Shown: positions 43,469-52,767 of the stretch, one piece after another
Layout: every line of letters begins with the position of its first letter
Position numbering within the stretch: position 1 is the stretch's first letter
NCBI GenBank assembly: GCA_049324695.1
Contig: JBMOMJ010000055.1
Span: 372,001-436,000, forward strand
DNA length: 64,000 nucleotides
Origin: PMG-095 sp049324695
GTDB taxonomy: Bacteria; Myxococcota_A; Polyangia; Polyangiales; Polyangiaceae
Direction: 5' to 3'
The notes under the pieces: model-generated
The model's input: only the letters and a program-made list of their open reading frames with translations
Databases searched by the model: none
What the model was told of the DNA's origin: nothing
Made by a program: the position numbers and the translations under genes

Positions 43469-44278
43469 GCTACGCGGATTGCTCGGCAGCGGCGCGGGCT
43501 TCGGCTCCACGAGATTGCGATCCGTTTCGGGGAGGGGAGCCAAACCGAGGTGAATGTGATCGTGATGATCCGCATCGTAGTCCGGCGTCAGCAGCTCGCG
43601 GAACAATCCGATCGCGCGTAGCCGACAGCCCAGACGATTGAGCAGCGGGCGATCGTCGGCACAAGTTTGACCGCGCTCGAAGTCCTTGCTCACCGAAAAG
43701 ACTTCGCCGTCCACCTTCACTTCGTGAATGTCGATCGCGAGCCCGTAAGCATGCAAGCTGAGTCGCCCCTGCTTGCTAGTGCGATACACGTAAGCGCCGG
43801 AAAAACGCACTCGCTCGACGCCAAGCGCCGAAAACTCCGGTGCGACGCGTTCGAGCGCGAGCGCCATGCGGCAGTCCACCACCATCGGGCCGCCGTGGGA
43901 CCAGAACTCCACACCAGCGAGCGCGCCGCGCACCAGTACCGGAGTGTCCACGCCGCGCTCCTCGCTGAGCTGCTCGAAGCGCACGTTGTGTTCGCGAAGG
44001 CGGTTCAAGCACTGGTCGCCGCCGGGGATCAAACTATCCGAAGGCAACGCAGACCGGTGTGCGGTGGTAACCGGGTGTGTCTTCGAAAGCGCGAGTGCCC
44101 GCTCGCTCGGGTGCATGCGATCTTCTTTTTCGATGGTACGCGGCGGCCAACCGTAGCCGGCGGGCGTCACCCACGGGCGCAGCGCGGCGCTAGGAGCGCG
44201 GGCGGACGGCGTTTCGCGAGCGCAGCCTGCGGCAGCGAGCAGCGCCATCGCGGCGACCGAAATGCGGGAACGAAGCAT
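43238..44278 (-). CDS. Extensin-like / peptidase M15-type lipoprotein
   Basis: 346 residues. Signal MLRSRISVAAMALLAAAGC. The conserved domain (about 80-250) has the C-terminal extensin/M15-like zinc pattern: SGAYVYRTSKQGRLSLHAYGLAIDIHEV with the HxxxxxxD motif, and HHDHIHLGL. Such proteins are D,D- or L,D-peptidase relatives acting on peptidoglycan. The last 76 residues (from about 271) lie wholly antisense to mutH, are basic and low-complexity, and are probably a dispensable tail caused by loss of the original stop. Confidence 0.85.
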   Translation of the reverse strand: MLRSRISVAAMALLAAAGCARETPSARAPSAALRPWVTPAGYGWPPRTIEKEDRMHPSERALALSKTHPVTTAHRSALPSDSLIPGGDQCLNRLREHNVRFEQLSEERGVDTPVLVRGALAGVEFWSHGGPMVVDCRMALALERVAPEFSALGVERVRFSGAYVYRTSKQGRLSLHAYGLAIDIHEVKVDGEVFSVSKDFERGQTCADDRPLLNRLGCRLRAIGLFRELLTPDYDADHHDHIHLGLAPLPETDRNLVEPKPAPLPSNPRSSTARARVEPEREVSPQNLSRKALPQVEAPRKLRNQRSLHVKPSSANARVARLRSDLQEAPSVPSDRVDPEANDQAR

Positions 44279-44338
44279 CGGTCGCGAAATCGTGCCGCGT
44301 CCGATCGCTCCGGCTCAAGTTTGTGGCGCGCTTTCGCG

Positions 44339-45151
44339 TTACGGGCCGGAGTTATCGAAGCCCGTAGCGATGCAGTGTGGGGTGCCTTGCCCGGAACTCG
44401 AGCACGTGGCGCCCTGCGGGTTGACGCATAGAACTGCAGCGCACGCGATGTTCGGGCATTGTTTTTTGAACTGGTTCAGCGCCGTGTTGTACGCCTGCGT
44501 GGCCATCGAAGTCCCACTGTTCACAGGGACAGTGCAGCCACACTCGGTCATCACGCGGCCAGTGCATTGGGCCGGTCCGGCGGGGCCCCCGACGTTGCGC
44601 TCGCATTCCTGCGCCGTGTCCAACAGCTCATTGAGCCGCGTCCGCAGCGCGGTGCAGTTCACGTTGCCGCCGGAGCCACCGCTGGCGCTGCCACCGCTGG
44701 TGCTGCCACCGCTCGTCATCGAAGATCCGCCAGCAGCGCTGCTACCAGCGGCGCTGGGCGCTCCACCCGTCGCGGATCCGGCGGTCCCTGCACCGCCATT
44801 CACTTGGCCGCCGGCACCGCTCGTAGTGCCTCCGCTGCCATTACCGCCAGCAGATGGAGCGCCCCCGCTGATGGCAACTGCACCGCCCGCGCCGTCACCG
44901 CCGTTCGACGAAGCGCCGCCCAGGCTCACCGATGTGCCTCCGCTGGCCACCGAGCCGCCCTGGGTCTGAGTGACGCCGCCGTTCTGGGTGGTTACTGATC
45001 CGCCCTGCGCGCTAGCGCCGCCTGCCGCCGAACCTCCCTGCGAGTTGCCGGAGCCACTTCCCCCATTACTGAAAAGATCCCCTCCGGGTGATCCGCTGCA
45101 GGCGAGGCCTACGAGCGTGAACGCCAGGATTGATCCACGGGGCAAATACAT
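44339..45151 (-). CDS. Gly-rich-linker lipoprotein
   Basis: 270 residues from the ATG at 45151, which directly precedes a lipoprotein signal (MYLPRGSILAFTLVGLAC). The frame opens upstream to 45265 but that part is not signal-like. About 140 residues consist of GG-repeats with Ser, Ala, Thr, Gln and Asn. The C-terminal 95 residues form a small Cys-rich domain (CTALRTRLNELLDTAQECE ... CTGRVMTECGCTVPV ... CPNIACAAVLCVNPQGATC). No family recognised. Similar C-terminal modules occur in the lipoproteins at 60621-61202. Confidence 0.8.
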   Translation of the reverse strand: MYLPRGSILAFTLVGLACSGSPGGDLFSNGGSGSGNSQGGSAAGGASAQGGSVTTQNGGVTQTQGGSVASGGTSVSLGGASSNGGDGAGGAVAISGGAPSAGGNGSGGTTSGAGGQVNGGAGTAGSATGGAPSAAGSSAAGGSSMTSGGSTSGGSASGGSGGNVNCTALRTRLNELLDTAQECERNVGGPAGPAQCTGRVMTECGCTVPVNSGTSMATQAYNTALNQFKKQCPNIACAAVLCVNPQGATCSSSGQGTPHCIATGFDNSGP

Positions 45152-45280
45152 CACTTCACTCGCTTGGGTGCCGATCGAGGTCACGTCATTCGTGCGCGAA
45201 GCGCAAATGGGTGACTTGTCATACTCGTAGAGTGGTTGCTCACACCATATATCAGGCAAACCCATGTACGGCGAGTCTCG

Positions 45281-47011
45281 TCATCTCTCGGACTTGCGCG
45301 GATTTTTGCGACGAAGACGTGTCGAGCACAAGGCCGCGGCGAGGGCGCTGAGCAGGCCCGTACGCTTGCGTGCATCGCTGGCGATGCGGCAACTACACCC
45401 TGAGGAGTGATTAGAGTTCGTCGAGCTCGTGTCGCCGGCGATGGCACTGCCAGCGCTCGCATTTCCGCCACGACTCATGTTCGCATTGCCGCCGCTCGCT
45501 GGGCTCGTTCCACCCGCGTGCGTACTGCTGCCTGCGGTGCCCGCATTTACCGTCGCGCCACCTGCGTTTGCTGCGGTGCCACCCGCGCCGACGGTGCCAC
45601 CTCGTGCTGGAGCGCCGGCTTGCGCATTAGCGCCACCGCTCCCTGGTGCACTCACGCCGCATTTAATCGCGCCGGGCGAAAGCGACGCCATTCGAGAGCA
45701 CGCGTTCAGCGTGGCACAGGCGCCCTGCCTCGTAGGATTATTGGGATCGCTGCCGATCCACTCGGCTTCACATGGGCTCTTGCTCCCGCTGGCCCAGGGC
45801 AATGGACCGCGCACGTCGCGCAGCTTCAAAAGGGCTTGGAAATCCCCCTTACTTTGCGGCACGCCCGAGCCCTTGAAGACACCAATATGGAAGTCGTTCG
45901 TGGCCGTTCCCAGTGGATCACTCTCTTTGGCGCACGCGTACAAGCCGCTTGTTGTCCAATGCAAGCAACTCACCGCGAGCTCGGGCACGCGCTGCGTGAA
46001 AACCAAGTCGTTGGTGCTCGCCGCGTATAGTCCCAGCTCGTCATCGGAGGTCACGACGGGTGGTACCATCGGATCACCAAAACCTGCGAGCACACTGGTG
46101 TCGTCGGGGGACAGCGCGAAGCCGAGCAATGCTCCGCGGCGCCGCAGCACGTCGCGAAAGTGCACGCCGGCGTCGTCGCTGACGAGCAAAGAATCGTCCC
46201 AGGTTTCGCTGCCGTCGTCTGCCTGGCTGCGGCGGCTCACGCGCACGTAGACGCGATCGGGATCTTGCGCGGAGACTGCCGCGATGTAAGCGCCGGTCAC
46301 GCCCTCGGCGTCGTCGAGGACGATGGGGTGAGTCGTGAAGCTCGTCCCAGCGTCGTCCGAAACGGCGAGCGTGCTCACTCCGGAGTTCATGCCGCTCACG
46401 TAGATTCGCGCTGGCCTGCTAGGGGCCACATCGACCGTGAGAGTCGTTCGTAAGGCCGATTTTTCGATTGAATTCGGTAGCGCCGTCCAGGTTCTGCCGC
46501 TGTCGCCGCTCTTGTACAGGCGATGCTCGATGGTGCTGCCGTCGCTAGCGCGCAGCGTGCCGAGCGCCAGCAAGGAAGTGGCCCCATCATGAGCGGGGCA
46601 CACGTCGATCACGGCGCCGAACGCTGCGTTGGGCGCCGGACCATCACCGACGAAGCTCGCGTCGTGAGGTAGCGTGAACGCGGTCTCGAAGCTGCAGGCG
46701 TCATTACGCGAGATGCGCAACCCGTTCGTCGATCCGGAGATCAAAGTACCATCCGGGAGCGCTTCGAGCAGCGGATCGATCCACGAGCCCTCGCTGGCTT
46801 TTCCGAACAGCACCGATTCACACACGAACTGGAAATCGGTGCCGGCGTTGCCCGAGATCAAGACACCGTAGGTTCCAGCTACCACCAAGGTGGGGCCGAC
46901 TTCTCGCAGCTGCTGCGCATTGGGAAAACGTCCGTTGGCGTGTGCAACGCTGCCGACACTCCAAACAGCGACGCCAAACGCAAGGGTGCGCCAGCTCCTG
47001 CAGCAAGTCAT
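45281..47011 (-). CDS. Exported BNR/sialidase-like propeller with MYXO-CTERM-like tail
   Basis: 576 residues. Signal peptide MTCCRSWRTLAFGVAVWSVGSVAHA. The body has repeated Asp-box-like S-x-D-x-G-x-T-W elements (YKSGDSGRTWTAL, AVSDDAGTSFT, LVSDDAGVHFR), typical of BNR propellers, but no full sialidase active site (Arg triad) is evident. An Ala/Gly-rich stretch (about 455-530) leads to a sorting tail: SSGCSCR, a hydrophobic helix LLSALAAALCS, then RLRRKNPRKSER. This resembles MYXO-CTERM, which anchors proteins to the envelope or processes them for surface display. Confidence 0.82.
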   Translation of the reverse strand: MTCCRSWRTLAFGVAVWSVGSVAHANGRFPNAQQLREVGPTLVVAGTYGVLISGNAGTDFQFVCESVLFGKASEGSWIDPLLEALPDGTLISGSTNGLRISRNDACSFETAFTLPHDASFVGDGPAPNAAFGAVIDVCPAHDGATSLLALGTLRASDGSTIEHRLYKSGDSGRTWTALPNSIEKSALRTTLTVDVAPSRPARIYVSGMNSGVSTLAVSDDAGTSFTTHPIVLDDAEGVTGAYIAAVSAQDPDRVYVRVSRRSQADDGSETWDDSLLVSDDAGVHFRDVLRRRGALLGFALSPDDTSVLAGFGDPMVPPVVTSDDELGLYAASTNDLVFTQRVPELAVSCLHWTTSGLYACAKESDPLGTATNDFHIGVFKGSGVPQSKGDFQALLKLRDVRGPLPWASGSKSPCEAEWIGSDPNNPTRQGACATLNACSRMASLSPGAIKCGVSAPGSGGANAQAGAPARGGTVGAGGTAANAGGATVNAGTAGSSTHAGGTSPASGGNANMSRGGNASAGSAIAGDTSSTNSNHSSGCSCRIASDARKRTGLLSALAAALCSTRLRRKNPRKSER

Positions 47012-47088
47012 GAGGCTCCCACTTTGATGCCAAACCAGTCGTTTGACGATGCGCGAAGCGGCGCGCCGCGATAAGCTGCAGCGAGCTG

Positions 47089-48681
47089 ATGAGGCGATTC
47101 CCGCGGTTGTTTGCGTGCGCGCCGGCCTTTATCGCGCTGTCGTCGTGCGGCAACGATTCCACTCGCAAGCCCGACGACACGCCGGTTCTCAGCGCTGAGC
47201 AGCTGATGAACCCGGAGCTCTGCCGCACCTGCCACGCCCAGCAACACGAGGAGTGGACGCACAGCATGCACGCTTACGCCTCGCTCGACCCGGTCTTCTT
47301 GGCTATGAATCGGCGTGGGCAACGCGAGACGGCTGGCGCGCTGGGTGATTTCTGCGTGCGTTGCCATGCGCCACTGGCCGTTGCCGTGGGAGCCAGTTCT
47401 GATGGGCTGAATCTCGAGAGCTTGCCGGCGGCACTGCAAGGCGTGAACTGCTACTTCTGCCACAACGCCAAGGCGGTCGAAGGCAGCCACAACAACCCGA
47501 TTCGTCTCGACAGCGAAGCGCCGCTCACGCTGCGGGCAGGCATCGGCGATCCGCTGCTCACACGTGCGCACGCAAGCGAAGCTTCGCCGTTGCTCACCGG
47601 CTCTCACGCAGACAGCGCCAAGCTGTGCGGCGCATGTCACGACATCGTGCTGCCAGCACCTCCGGCGCGCGCGCCGATCGAGCTCGAGCGCACCTTCAAA
47701 GAGTGGCAGTCGACTCTGTTCGCGCCCGGCAACGATCCGCAGAACCCAGCTGGTGTGACCTGCATCGGCTGTCACATGCCTCCGCCCGCTCGCGGCGCAG
47801 AAGGTGCCGTGGCGCCCGGCGGTAGCTCTCGGCGCAAGTTGCACGACCACGTGTTTCCAGGTGTGGACGTCGCACTGGATGGTCCGTTTGCTGGTGATGC
47901 GAGTGAGCTGAATTCCAGCCAGGTGCAGAGCTTTTTGGATACAACTTTGCGCGTCGTCAGCTTGTGCGTGGAGTACCGCGCGGACGTCGACGAGCTCAAT
48001 CAGATTCGCTTGCTGGTCGACATCGACAACGTTGGCGCAGGTCACTCTTTCCCCAGTGGCGCGAGCCAAGATCGGCGCGCGTGGCTCGATGTGCGCGTGT
48101 TGGTCGACGGCGCGCTGGTCTACAGCAGCGGCAACCTGCCGGACGAAGTGGATGTCACGACGGCGGCCGATCAGGATTTGGTCCTGTTTCGCGACGACGC
48201 GCGTCAGAGCGACGGAAGCCCCGCGCACATGTTCTGGGACGTTGCCACGCTCACGCCGCACACGTTGGGAGGCGTCGTTACACGTGTGGTTGGAGCTCCT
48301 GGCTACGACGTTACACACGCCGTGCGCTCCTATCCACGCGCCGCCAACGCCTGGATTGATGCGCCGGCCGATGCTCAGCGCTTGCGCGTCGAGCTGCGCA
48401 TCAAGGTGTTGCCCGTGGGACTCGACGTGCTGAACGACCTGGTGGCGAGCGGCGACTTGGATCCCGGTGTGCTCGCGAACATGAAGCCGCGAACCTTGCT
48501 GCCGAACCGGAACTTGGCGCGCCCGGAGCTGGTCTCGCGAGTCCCAGAGCTTGCGCGGTTTAACGAGCTTTCCTTCGAGTGGAGCTCGCTCACCTTGCGC
48601 TCGCCGTACTTCGCTCCGGCATCGACGCGGAGGCAGGGTTCCAGCATGTTTTCCTGCGTTGGCATGAACCGCGCGCCGTGA
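47089..48681 (+). CDS. Pentahaem c-type cytochrome lipoprotein
   Basis: 530 residues. Lipoprotein signal ends at Cys20 (LSSC-GND). Five CxxCH motifs: CRTCH 45-49, CVRCH 89-93, CYFCH 121-125, CGACH 180-184 and CIGCH 225-229, in the arrangement of cytochrome c554-like multihaem proteins (with Met and His ligand candidates nearby). The C-terminal 290 residues contain no haem motif and a beta-rich region. Likely an electron-transfer or redox enzyme on the envelope; acceptor unknown. A 645-codon frame on the opposite strand is a GC-rich shadow. Confidence 0.88.
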   Translation: MRRFPRLFACAPAFIALSSCGNDSTRKPDDTPVLSAEQLMNPELCRTCHAQQHEEWTHSMHAYASLDPVFLAMNRRGQRETAGALGDFCVRCHAPLAVAVGASSDGLNLESLPAALQGVNCYFCHNAKAVEGSHNNPIRLDSEAPLTLRAGIGDPLLTRAHASEASPLLTGSHADSAKLCGACHDIVLPAPPARAPIELERTFKEWQSTLFAPGNDPQNPAGVTCIGCHMPPPARGAEGAVAPGGSSRRKLHDHVFPGVDVALDGPFAGDASELNSSQVQSFLDTTLRVVSLCVEYRADVDELNQIRLLVDIDNVGAGHSFPSGASQDRRAWLDVRVLVDGALVYSSGNLPDEVDVTTAADQDLVLFRDDARQSDGSPAHMFWDVATLTPHTLGGVVTRVVGAPGYDVTHAVRSYPRAANAWIDAPADAQRLRVELRIKVLPVGLDVLNDLVASGDLDPGVLANMKPRTLLPNRNLARPELVSRVPELARFNELSFEWSSLTLRSPYFAPASTRRQGSSMFSCVGMNRAP

Positions 48682-48692
48682 ATCGTCGCGCG

Positions 48693-49190
48693 TCATCCGC
48701 TGGCGGCCTCCACACAAACGTAAATCGCGACACTCTCCTTCACGCCGGCCTCCGACGTCAGCCCGAGCGTCACCGCGTACAGCGCTGGCATGGGAAACAC
48801 CAGGTTTTCGATGTCGTACACGCCAGCTTCGGTTTCGATGCCGAGGGTTGGTGGACCCGCGTGCCCATGGTCGGGCATGTAGGTCGTCACGTTGAGCGCA
48901 CCACTCAAGGGAGCACCGGTCGCGTTGGTAGCGCGCAGCGTCCAATGATTTCCGGGCGGACCAACTGATTGTACTGGCACGCTGGGCGCAAGCATCAGGA
49001 GCTCGAAGTTAGCCCGATTTTTGCTAGTTTTGCTCAAGCCAGCGCCGAGTGGATCAGCGCGCATGAGGCAGCTACTCATCGACGAGTTACCGCCCGAGCT
49101 CGTGCTGTGATCGCTGTGGCTCGAGCCACAAGCTGTAGCGATCAGCGCGAGCACCGCCGAAAAAGTTAGCGAGCTCGCGCTTCTGCTCAT
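48693..49190 (-). CDS. YtkA/FixH-like lipoprotein
   Basis: 165 residues. The ATG at 49190 starts the signal MSRSASSLTFSAVLALIATAC and overlaps the stop of the protease gene (ATGA). The C-terminal domain (about 70-160) has the YtkA-like pattern HWTLRATNATGAPLSGALNVTTYMPDHGHAG with a conserved Pro-Asp-His-Gly-His, then beta strands. Such domains are thought to bind copper in respiratory-oxidase or copper-handling proteins. Translational coupling to a secreted protease is unexpected. It is convergent to the pentahaem cytochrome, 12 bases apart. Confidence 0.8.
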   Translation of the reverse strand: MSRSASSLTFSAVLALIATACGSSHSDHSTSSGGNSSMSSCLMRADPLGAGLSKTSKNRANFELLMLAPSVPVQSVGPPGNHWTLRATNATGAPLSGALNVTTYMPDHGHAGPPTLGIETEAGVYDIENLVFPMPALYAVTLGLTSEAGVKESVAIYVCVEAASG

Positions 49191-51265
49191 CGCCGGCGCC
49201 GCCGTAGGCTGAGGCCGAGACCCAAGAGACCAGCCAGGCTCCAAGCGGATCGGTGCGGCTCATTCGGTACCGTGCGGCACGAGCAGCCACCCACGTCCCC
49301 CGGATTGTTGGGCCCGGCGCCGCCCTTCGCGCTTGCGGCTCCGCCGGTGTTATTCGAGCCACCGGTGCCCGTGGCTCCGCCGGCGCCCGTCGAACCTCCG
49401 TTGCTGTTCGAGCCACCGTTGCCGCTGTTGTTTCCGCCCGACATCATGCCGCCAGCGGCATTGCCGCCGCTGTTGTTCGAGCCACCAGCGCTGTTGCCGC
49501 CTGAATTGCTCCCGCCGGAGTTGTTTCCGCCGCTCACCCCTCCTGTCGATGAGCCGCCGGAGTTGCTTCCGCCCGCGTTCTTTCCTCCGCTGTTGCTTCC
49601 ACCGCTGGTGCTTCCGCCAGCGTTGCTACCGCCCTTGGGAGCGCCGCCGCTGCCTCCTGCGTTGGTGCCGCCGGCAGCCCGACCACCGCTACCGCTGTTG
49701 GTACCGCCTGCGCTGGCCTTGCCTCCGCTGGCCGTGCCACCCGCGCCGCCCATGCCGGTTGCGCCACCCATCCCGCTGCTTCCACCCATGCCCGAGCTCG
49801 TTCCACAGCTGGCTGGGCCTGGCGGTGCAAAGGTGCTGCCGTCCATGCAGGTAGCGCTGCCGGTTCCGTTCGACACCGTCACGTCGATGGTTGCATGGCT
49901 GGCATCGAGCTCGGTAACGGTGAAGCTCACGCCGCCCGCGGGATCATTGAAGGTTTGGCCCTTCGACATACCGTCGAAGGTGTTCGTGCTCGGGTTCATG
50001 TCGAGCACCCACGTAAACTGCGACGTCTTGCTCTGAGCAGGCACGTCGTCGCCGACCATCACCAGCACCATCGGACCGGCGTCGTTCGCGTCGATGCTAG
50101 TCTTGGTGCGCAGCTCCAAGTAGTACTTGTTCAGGTTGACGGTGGTGGTGGTGCCCTGCGTGTTGCGAAACGGCCGCGTCTTCGGCATCGGAATTTGTAA
50201 CGCCTGCACGCCGTCGCACGGAATCTCCGTGGGAAACACTGTGTACGTACCGCTCACCGTGGCGCGTACCGCGTTGCAACCCGCAAAGAACCCCTCGTAC
50301 CACTTGTCGTAAGCGGTGAGGTGCGCGCAACCGCTGCCCATGACCGAATGGCGATTGCCGTATTCGGCGCCGGTGCACGTGAGTGGATCGTCGTTGAAGA
50401 TGGCGCCACCAGAACAGCGCAGTGAATTCGAATGCATCATGCCGAGGTTGTGCCCAACCTCTTGCGCCAGCACCGTGCAGCCAGTGCTCGCGTTGTACCA
50501 GGACCCCGACGCCGGCCGCGCGGCAGTGCCTTCTCCACCGATCCCGCTCCATCCGCATTGGCTGTAGTTCTGACCGATGTAGGTCATCCAGTGTTGGAAG
50601 GTTTTTCCGAACTGGTTGTCCCAATTGTTTTCGATTGCGGTGATTGCGCTCTGTTGGCACGAGCCGAGTGTGGTCACCGTCGCTGGCCCCAAGATCTCGC
50701 CCGTGAAGCTGAGCCCGCCGTAGGAGTTCTCCGTATAGAACTGATTCAGTCCCGCTTGCGTGGCCGTGCGAGTACCGAAGACGGCCGTTTGTGCGTTCGT
50801 GGTGGTGAGGTTCGTTCCGCTGCCCGTGTCCATCAGAACGAAGCCCACAGTGCGGGTGCGCTTATTGGGTGGATTGAGTAGCGGTTGGCTGGTGCTCGCG
50901 ACGTCTTCGTCCACGGGCTCGACTTCGTAGCGGCTGACTTTGAAGCCGTCCGCACTCGCGGCGCCCCACACTTTCACACGCGTCCACGGATCGAGCTCTG
51001 GATCACCGCGAAAAATCAGGCGCGTGTCCGCGGGGGTCTTGTCGTTCGGCGCCAGATAGAATTCGCGCTCGCTGTGCCCATCGAGATAATTCACGCGATA
51101 GATGTGCAGTTCACCGCGGAGCGAACCGTCGCTTTCTTGCGTCGTCGATCCGTTGCCACACCCGAGCAGCGGCAAGCTACTAACCAAGAGAGCCAGCGGG
51201 CTCGCGTAGTACCGGTAATTTCTCGTGAGCTTGTCGACGACGAATTTCTTCTGAGCCAGCGTCAT
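49187..51265 (-). CDS. M11 (gametolysin-like) metalloprotease with Gly-rich stalk and MYXO-CTERM tail
   Basis: 692 residues. GGAG five bases upstream selects the ATG at 51265 over one at 51340. A lipoprotein-type signal (SLPLLGC near 35) is followed by a propeptide-like part and a catalytic region with the zinc site QEVGHNLGMMH at 268-278: QExxH instead of HExxH, the form found in gametolysins (M11). YGNRHSVMGSG supplies the Met-turn-like segment. From about 487 to 655 runs a low-complexity stalk of GG/SG/NSGG repeats, ended by GGCSCR, a hydrophobic helix and RRRRR (MYXO-CTERM). Probably a surface-displayed protease for predation or matrix turnover. Confidence 0.87.
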   Translation of the reverse strand: MTLAQKKFVVDKLTRNYRYYASPLALLVSSLPLLGCGNGSTTQESDGSLRGELHIYRVNYLDGHSEREFYLAPNDKTPADTRLIFRGDPELDPWTRVKVWGAASADGFKVSRYEVEPVDEDVASTSQPLLNPPNKRTRTVGFVLMDTGSGTNLTTTNAQTAVFGTRTATQAGLNQFYTENSYGGLSFTGEILGPATVTTLGSCQQSAITAIENNWDNQFGKTFQHWMTYIGQNYSQCGWSGIGGEGTAARPASGSWYNASTGCTVLAQEVGHNLGMMHSNSLRCSGGAIFNDDPLTCTGAEYGNRHSVMGSGCAHLTAYDKWYEGFFAGCNAVRATVSGTYTVFPTEIPCDGVQALQIPMPKTRPFRNTQGTTTTVNLNKYYLELRTKTSIDANDAGPMVLVMVGDDVPAQSKTSQFTWVLDMNPSTNTFDGMSKGQTFNDPAGGVSFTVTELDASHATIDVTVSNGTGSATCMDGSTFAPPGPASCGTSSGMGGSSGMGGATGMGGAGGTASGGKASAGGTNSGSGGRAAGGTNAGGSGGAPKGGSNAGGSTSGGSNSGGKNAGGSNSGGSSTGGVSGGNNSGGSNSGGNSAGGSNNSGGNAAGGMMSGGNNSGNGGSNSNGGSTGAGGATGTGGSNNTGGAASAKGGAGPNNPGDVGGCSCRTVPNEPHRSAWSLAGLLGLGLSLRRRRR
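49309..49806 (-). repeat. Low-complexity GGN/GGS-coding repeat (protease stalk)
   Basis: Degenerate 15-30 base units encoding GG(S/N/T)(A/S)GG over about 165 codons. The units are similar enough for slippage or recombination to change the stalk length. The same kind of tract, shorter, occurs in many lipoprotein genes of this window. Confidence 0.75.
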
Positions 51266-51519
51266 AGGCACTCCAGGGCAGAGCTCGGCCAAGGGTTTGC
51301 GCGTCACGGTTGAGTGACTTGCCATTGGCCGTTGGCTCATAAAATTGTGGATAGCGTTCTGATTTCGCGAACGTCCCGCTCAGAGCCGAAAAGTTCGTGC
51401 GCGGTGCATGCACGAGGCTGAGTGACCAGAGGCTGAGTCACCGCAAATGGGGGCCACACTCTTGTGGCTACACGCCGCGAATTCGGGTGGGGACTATTGC
51501 GCGCCGAGCTTTGCGAAGC

Positions 51520-52767
51520 TCACTTGCCAGGACCGCGACCGAAGAACTCGAGCACTTCGTCGCGCCGCGCGATCGCGTCGGCGTGACCAATCGAAATCAG
51601 CTCGGCGGCGAAGCCCCCATCAAACAACAAATACGAGGCCCAGTCCGCTTCCGACTCGGGCGAGCTGTTCACGGCGCGTTCGAGAAAATAGCGAGCCACC
51701 GGTGACAACGTTTCCGTGCGCAGCCCCGTGCGCATGTACTCGCCGGCGGCCTCGCCCAGGTCGCGCGAGGGAGTGAACACCAAAGTGGCGAGCTTCTTGT
51801 ACGGCATGCCGCGGTGCTGAATCCATACGCGCTGAACTCGATCGAATTCAGCCGTGGACAACGTTTGCTCCAGCACGTCGATCATTTGATTGAGCCGCTC
51901 GAGCACCTGCAGGTCGTATTGCACGGGGTCGAGCAACAACGCGTTGAGGAGCTTACCCACCAGGAATACGGGGCTTAGGTTCGCACCAATCGAGGACGTC
52001 GCTTCCACTTCAGCCACGTCCCGCGCGGAACGACTATGCCTCACCGTAACCACCACCAGCTTGTCCGCGCCGGCACGGATCGCGGGCGCGATCGGCGTAT
52101 TGAAGCGCAACCCGCCGTCGCAGTAGTAGTGATTGCCGATGCGACGAGTGGGAAACAGAAGGGGGATCGCTGCGGAAGCGAGTACGTGATCGGCGGTGAT
52201 GCGCTCGAAGCTCGTCGCGCGCCGTTCGTCGCGTGTGGGAACGACCGTCGTACCCGGCGCATGTTCGGTGAACATGATGGTGCGGCCCGACGCAACGTGC
52301 AGCGCCGCAACTAGTAGCGCCGTGACGCGACCGCTGTCGATCACTCGATGCAAGCGCTCCCAATCGATGCTTCGGCGAACCACCACCTCGATGGCGCGCG
52401 TATCGAGCAACGAAGACCCCATGCCTTCGGCGCCGCTCAGCACTTTGATCTTGTCGCGCAACCCCTGGGGCCAACGCGCCAGGCCAAGCGGCCTGAGCCG
52501 CGCGTGGTCGGCCAGCTTGAGCGAGCGCCACAGTTCGACCAAACGCCCGATGCCATGGTCGTTTAGTTCGGCGTTCGCCGCCAGGTACGCGGTATTAATG
52601 GCTCCCACGGAGGCGCCTGAAAACACGCGAAACACCGGGGGTTCGCCGGGTTTCGGGCGCAGCACATCCAGAATGCCGGAGACGACGCCGACTTCGTAGG
52701 CGCCACGCATCCCGCCCCCCGAGAGCACGAGCCCAGTCTTCGACGTCGCAGGGACGAGGGATCGCAT
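51520..52767 (-). CDS. Patatin-like phospholipase
   Basis: 415 residues. GGAG six bases upstream selects the ATG at 52767. Patatin features: GGGMRGAYEVG (oxyanion hole, 17-27), nucleophile Ser53 in GASVG, and catalytic Asp217 in YCDGGLRFN. No signal peptide or TM helix is visible, so it is probably cytoplasmic or peripheral. A C-terminal extension of about 150 residues (from about residue 265) has no recognised domain. It hydrolyses acyl ester bonds of phospholipids or other lipids. Divergent from the PP2C gene. Confidence 0.93.
   Translation of the reverse strand: MRSLVPATSKTGLVLSGGGMRGAYEVGVVSGILDVLRPKPGEPPVFRVFSGASVGAINTAYLAANAELNDHGIGRLVELWRSLKLADHARLRPLGLARWPQGLRDKIKVLSGAEGMGSSLLDTRAIEVVVRRSIDWERLHRVIDSGRVTALLVAALHVASGRTIMFTEHAPGTTVVPTRDERRATSFERITADHVLASAAIPLLFPTRRIGNHYYCDGGLRFNTPIAPAIRAGADKLVVVTVRHSRSARDVAEVEATSSIGANLSPVFLVGKLLNALLLDPVQYDLQVLERLNQMIDVLEQTLSTAEFDRVQRVWIQHRGMPYKKLATLVFTPSRDLGEAAGEYMRTGLRTETLSPVARYFLERAVNSSPESEADWASYLLFDGGFAAELISIGHADAIARRDEVLEFFGRGPGK

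Noticed and set aside
47008..48945. 645-codon open frame on the minus strand
   Set aside because: Fully antisense to the pentahaem cytochrome, whose five CxxCH motifs and signal peptide prove the plus frame. The minus translation is rich in Arg, Gln and His without domains: a GC-rich shadow.
49309..49806. Regular repeats resembling a CRISPR or satellite array
   Set aside because: The repeats are in frame, degenerate and encode a Gly/Ser/Asn stalk; there are no conserved repeats with unique spacers.
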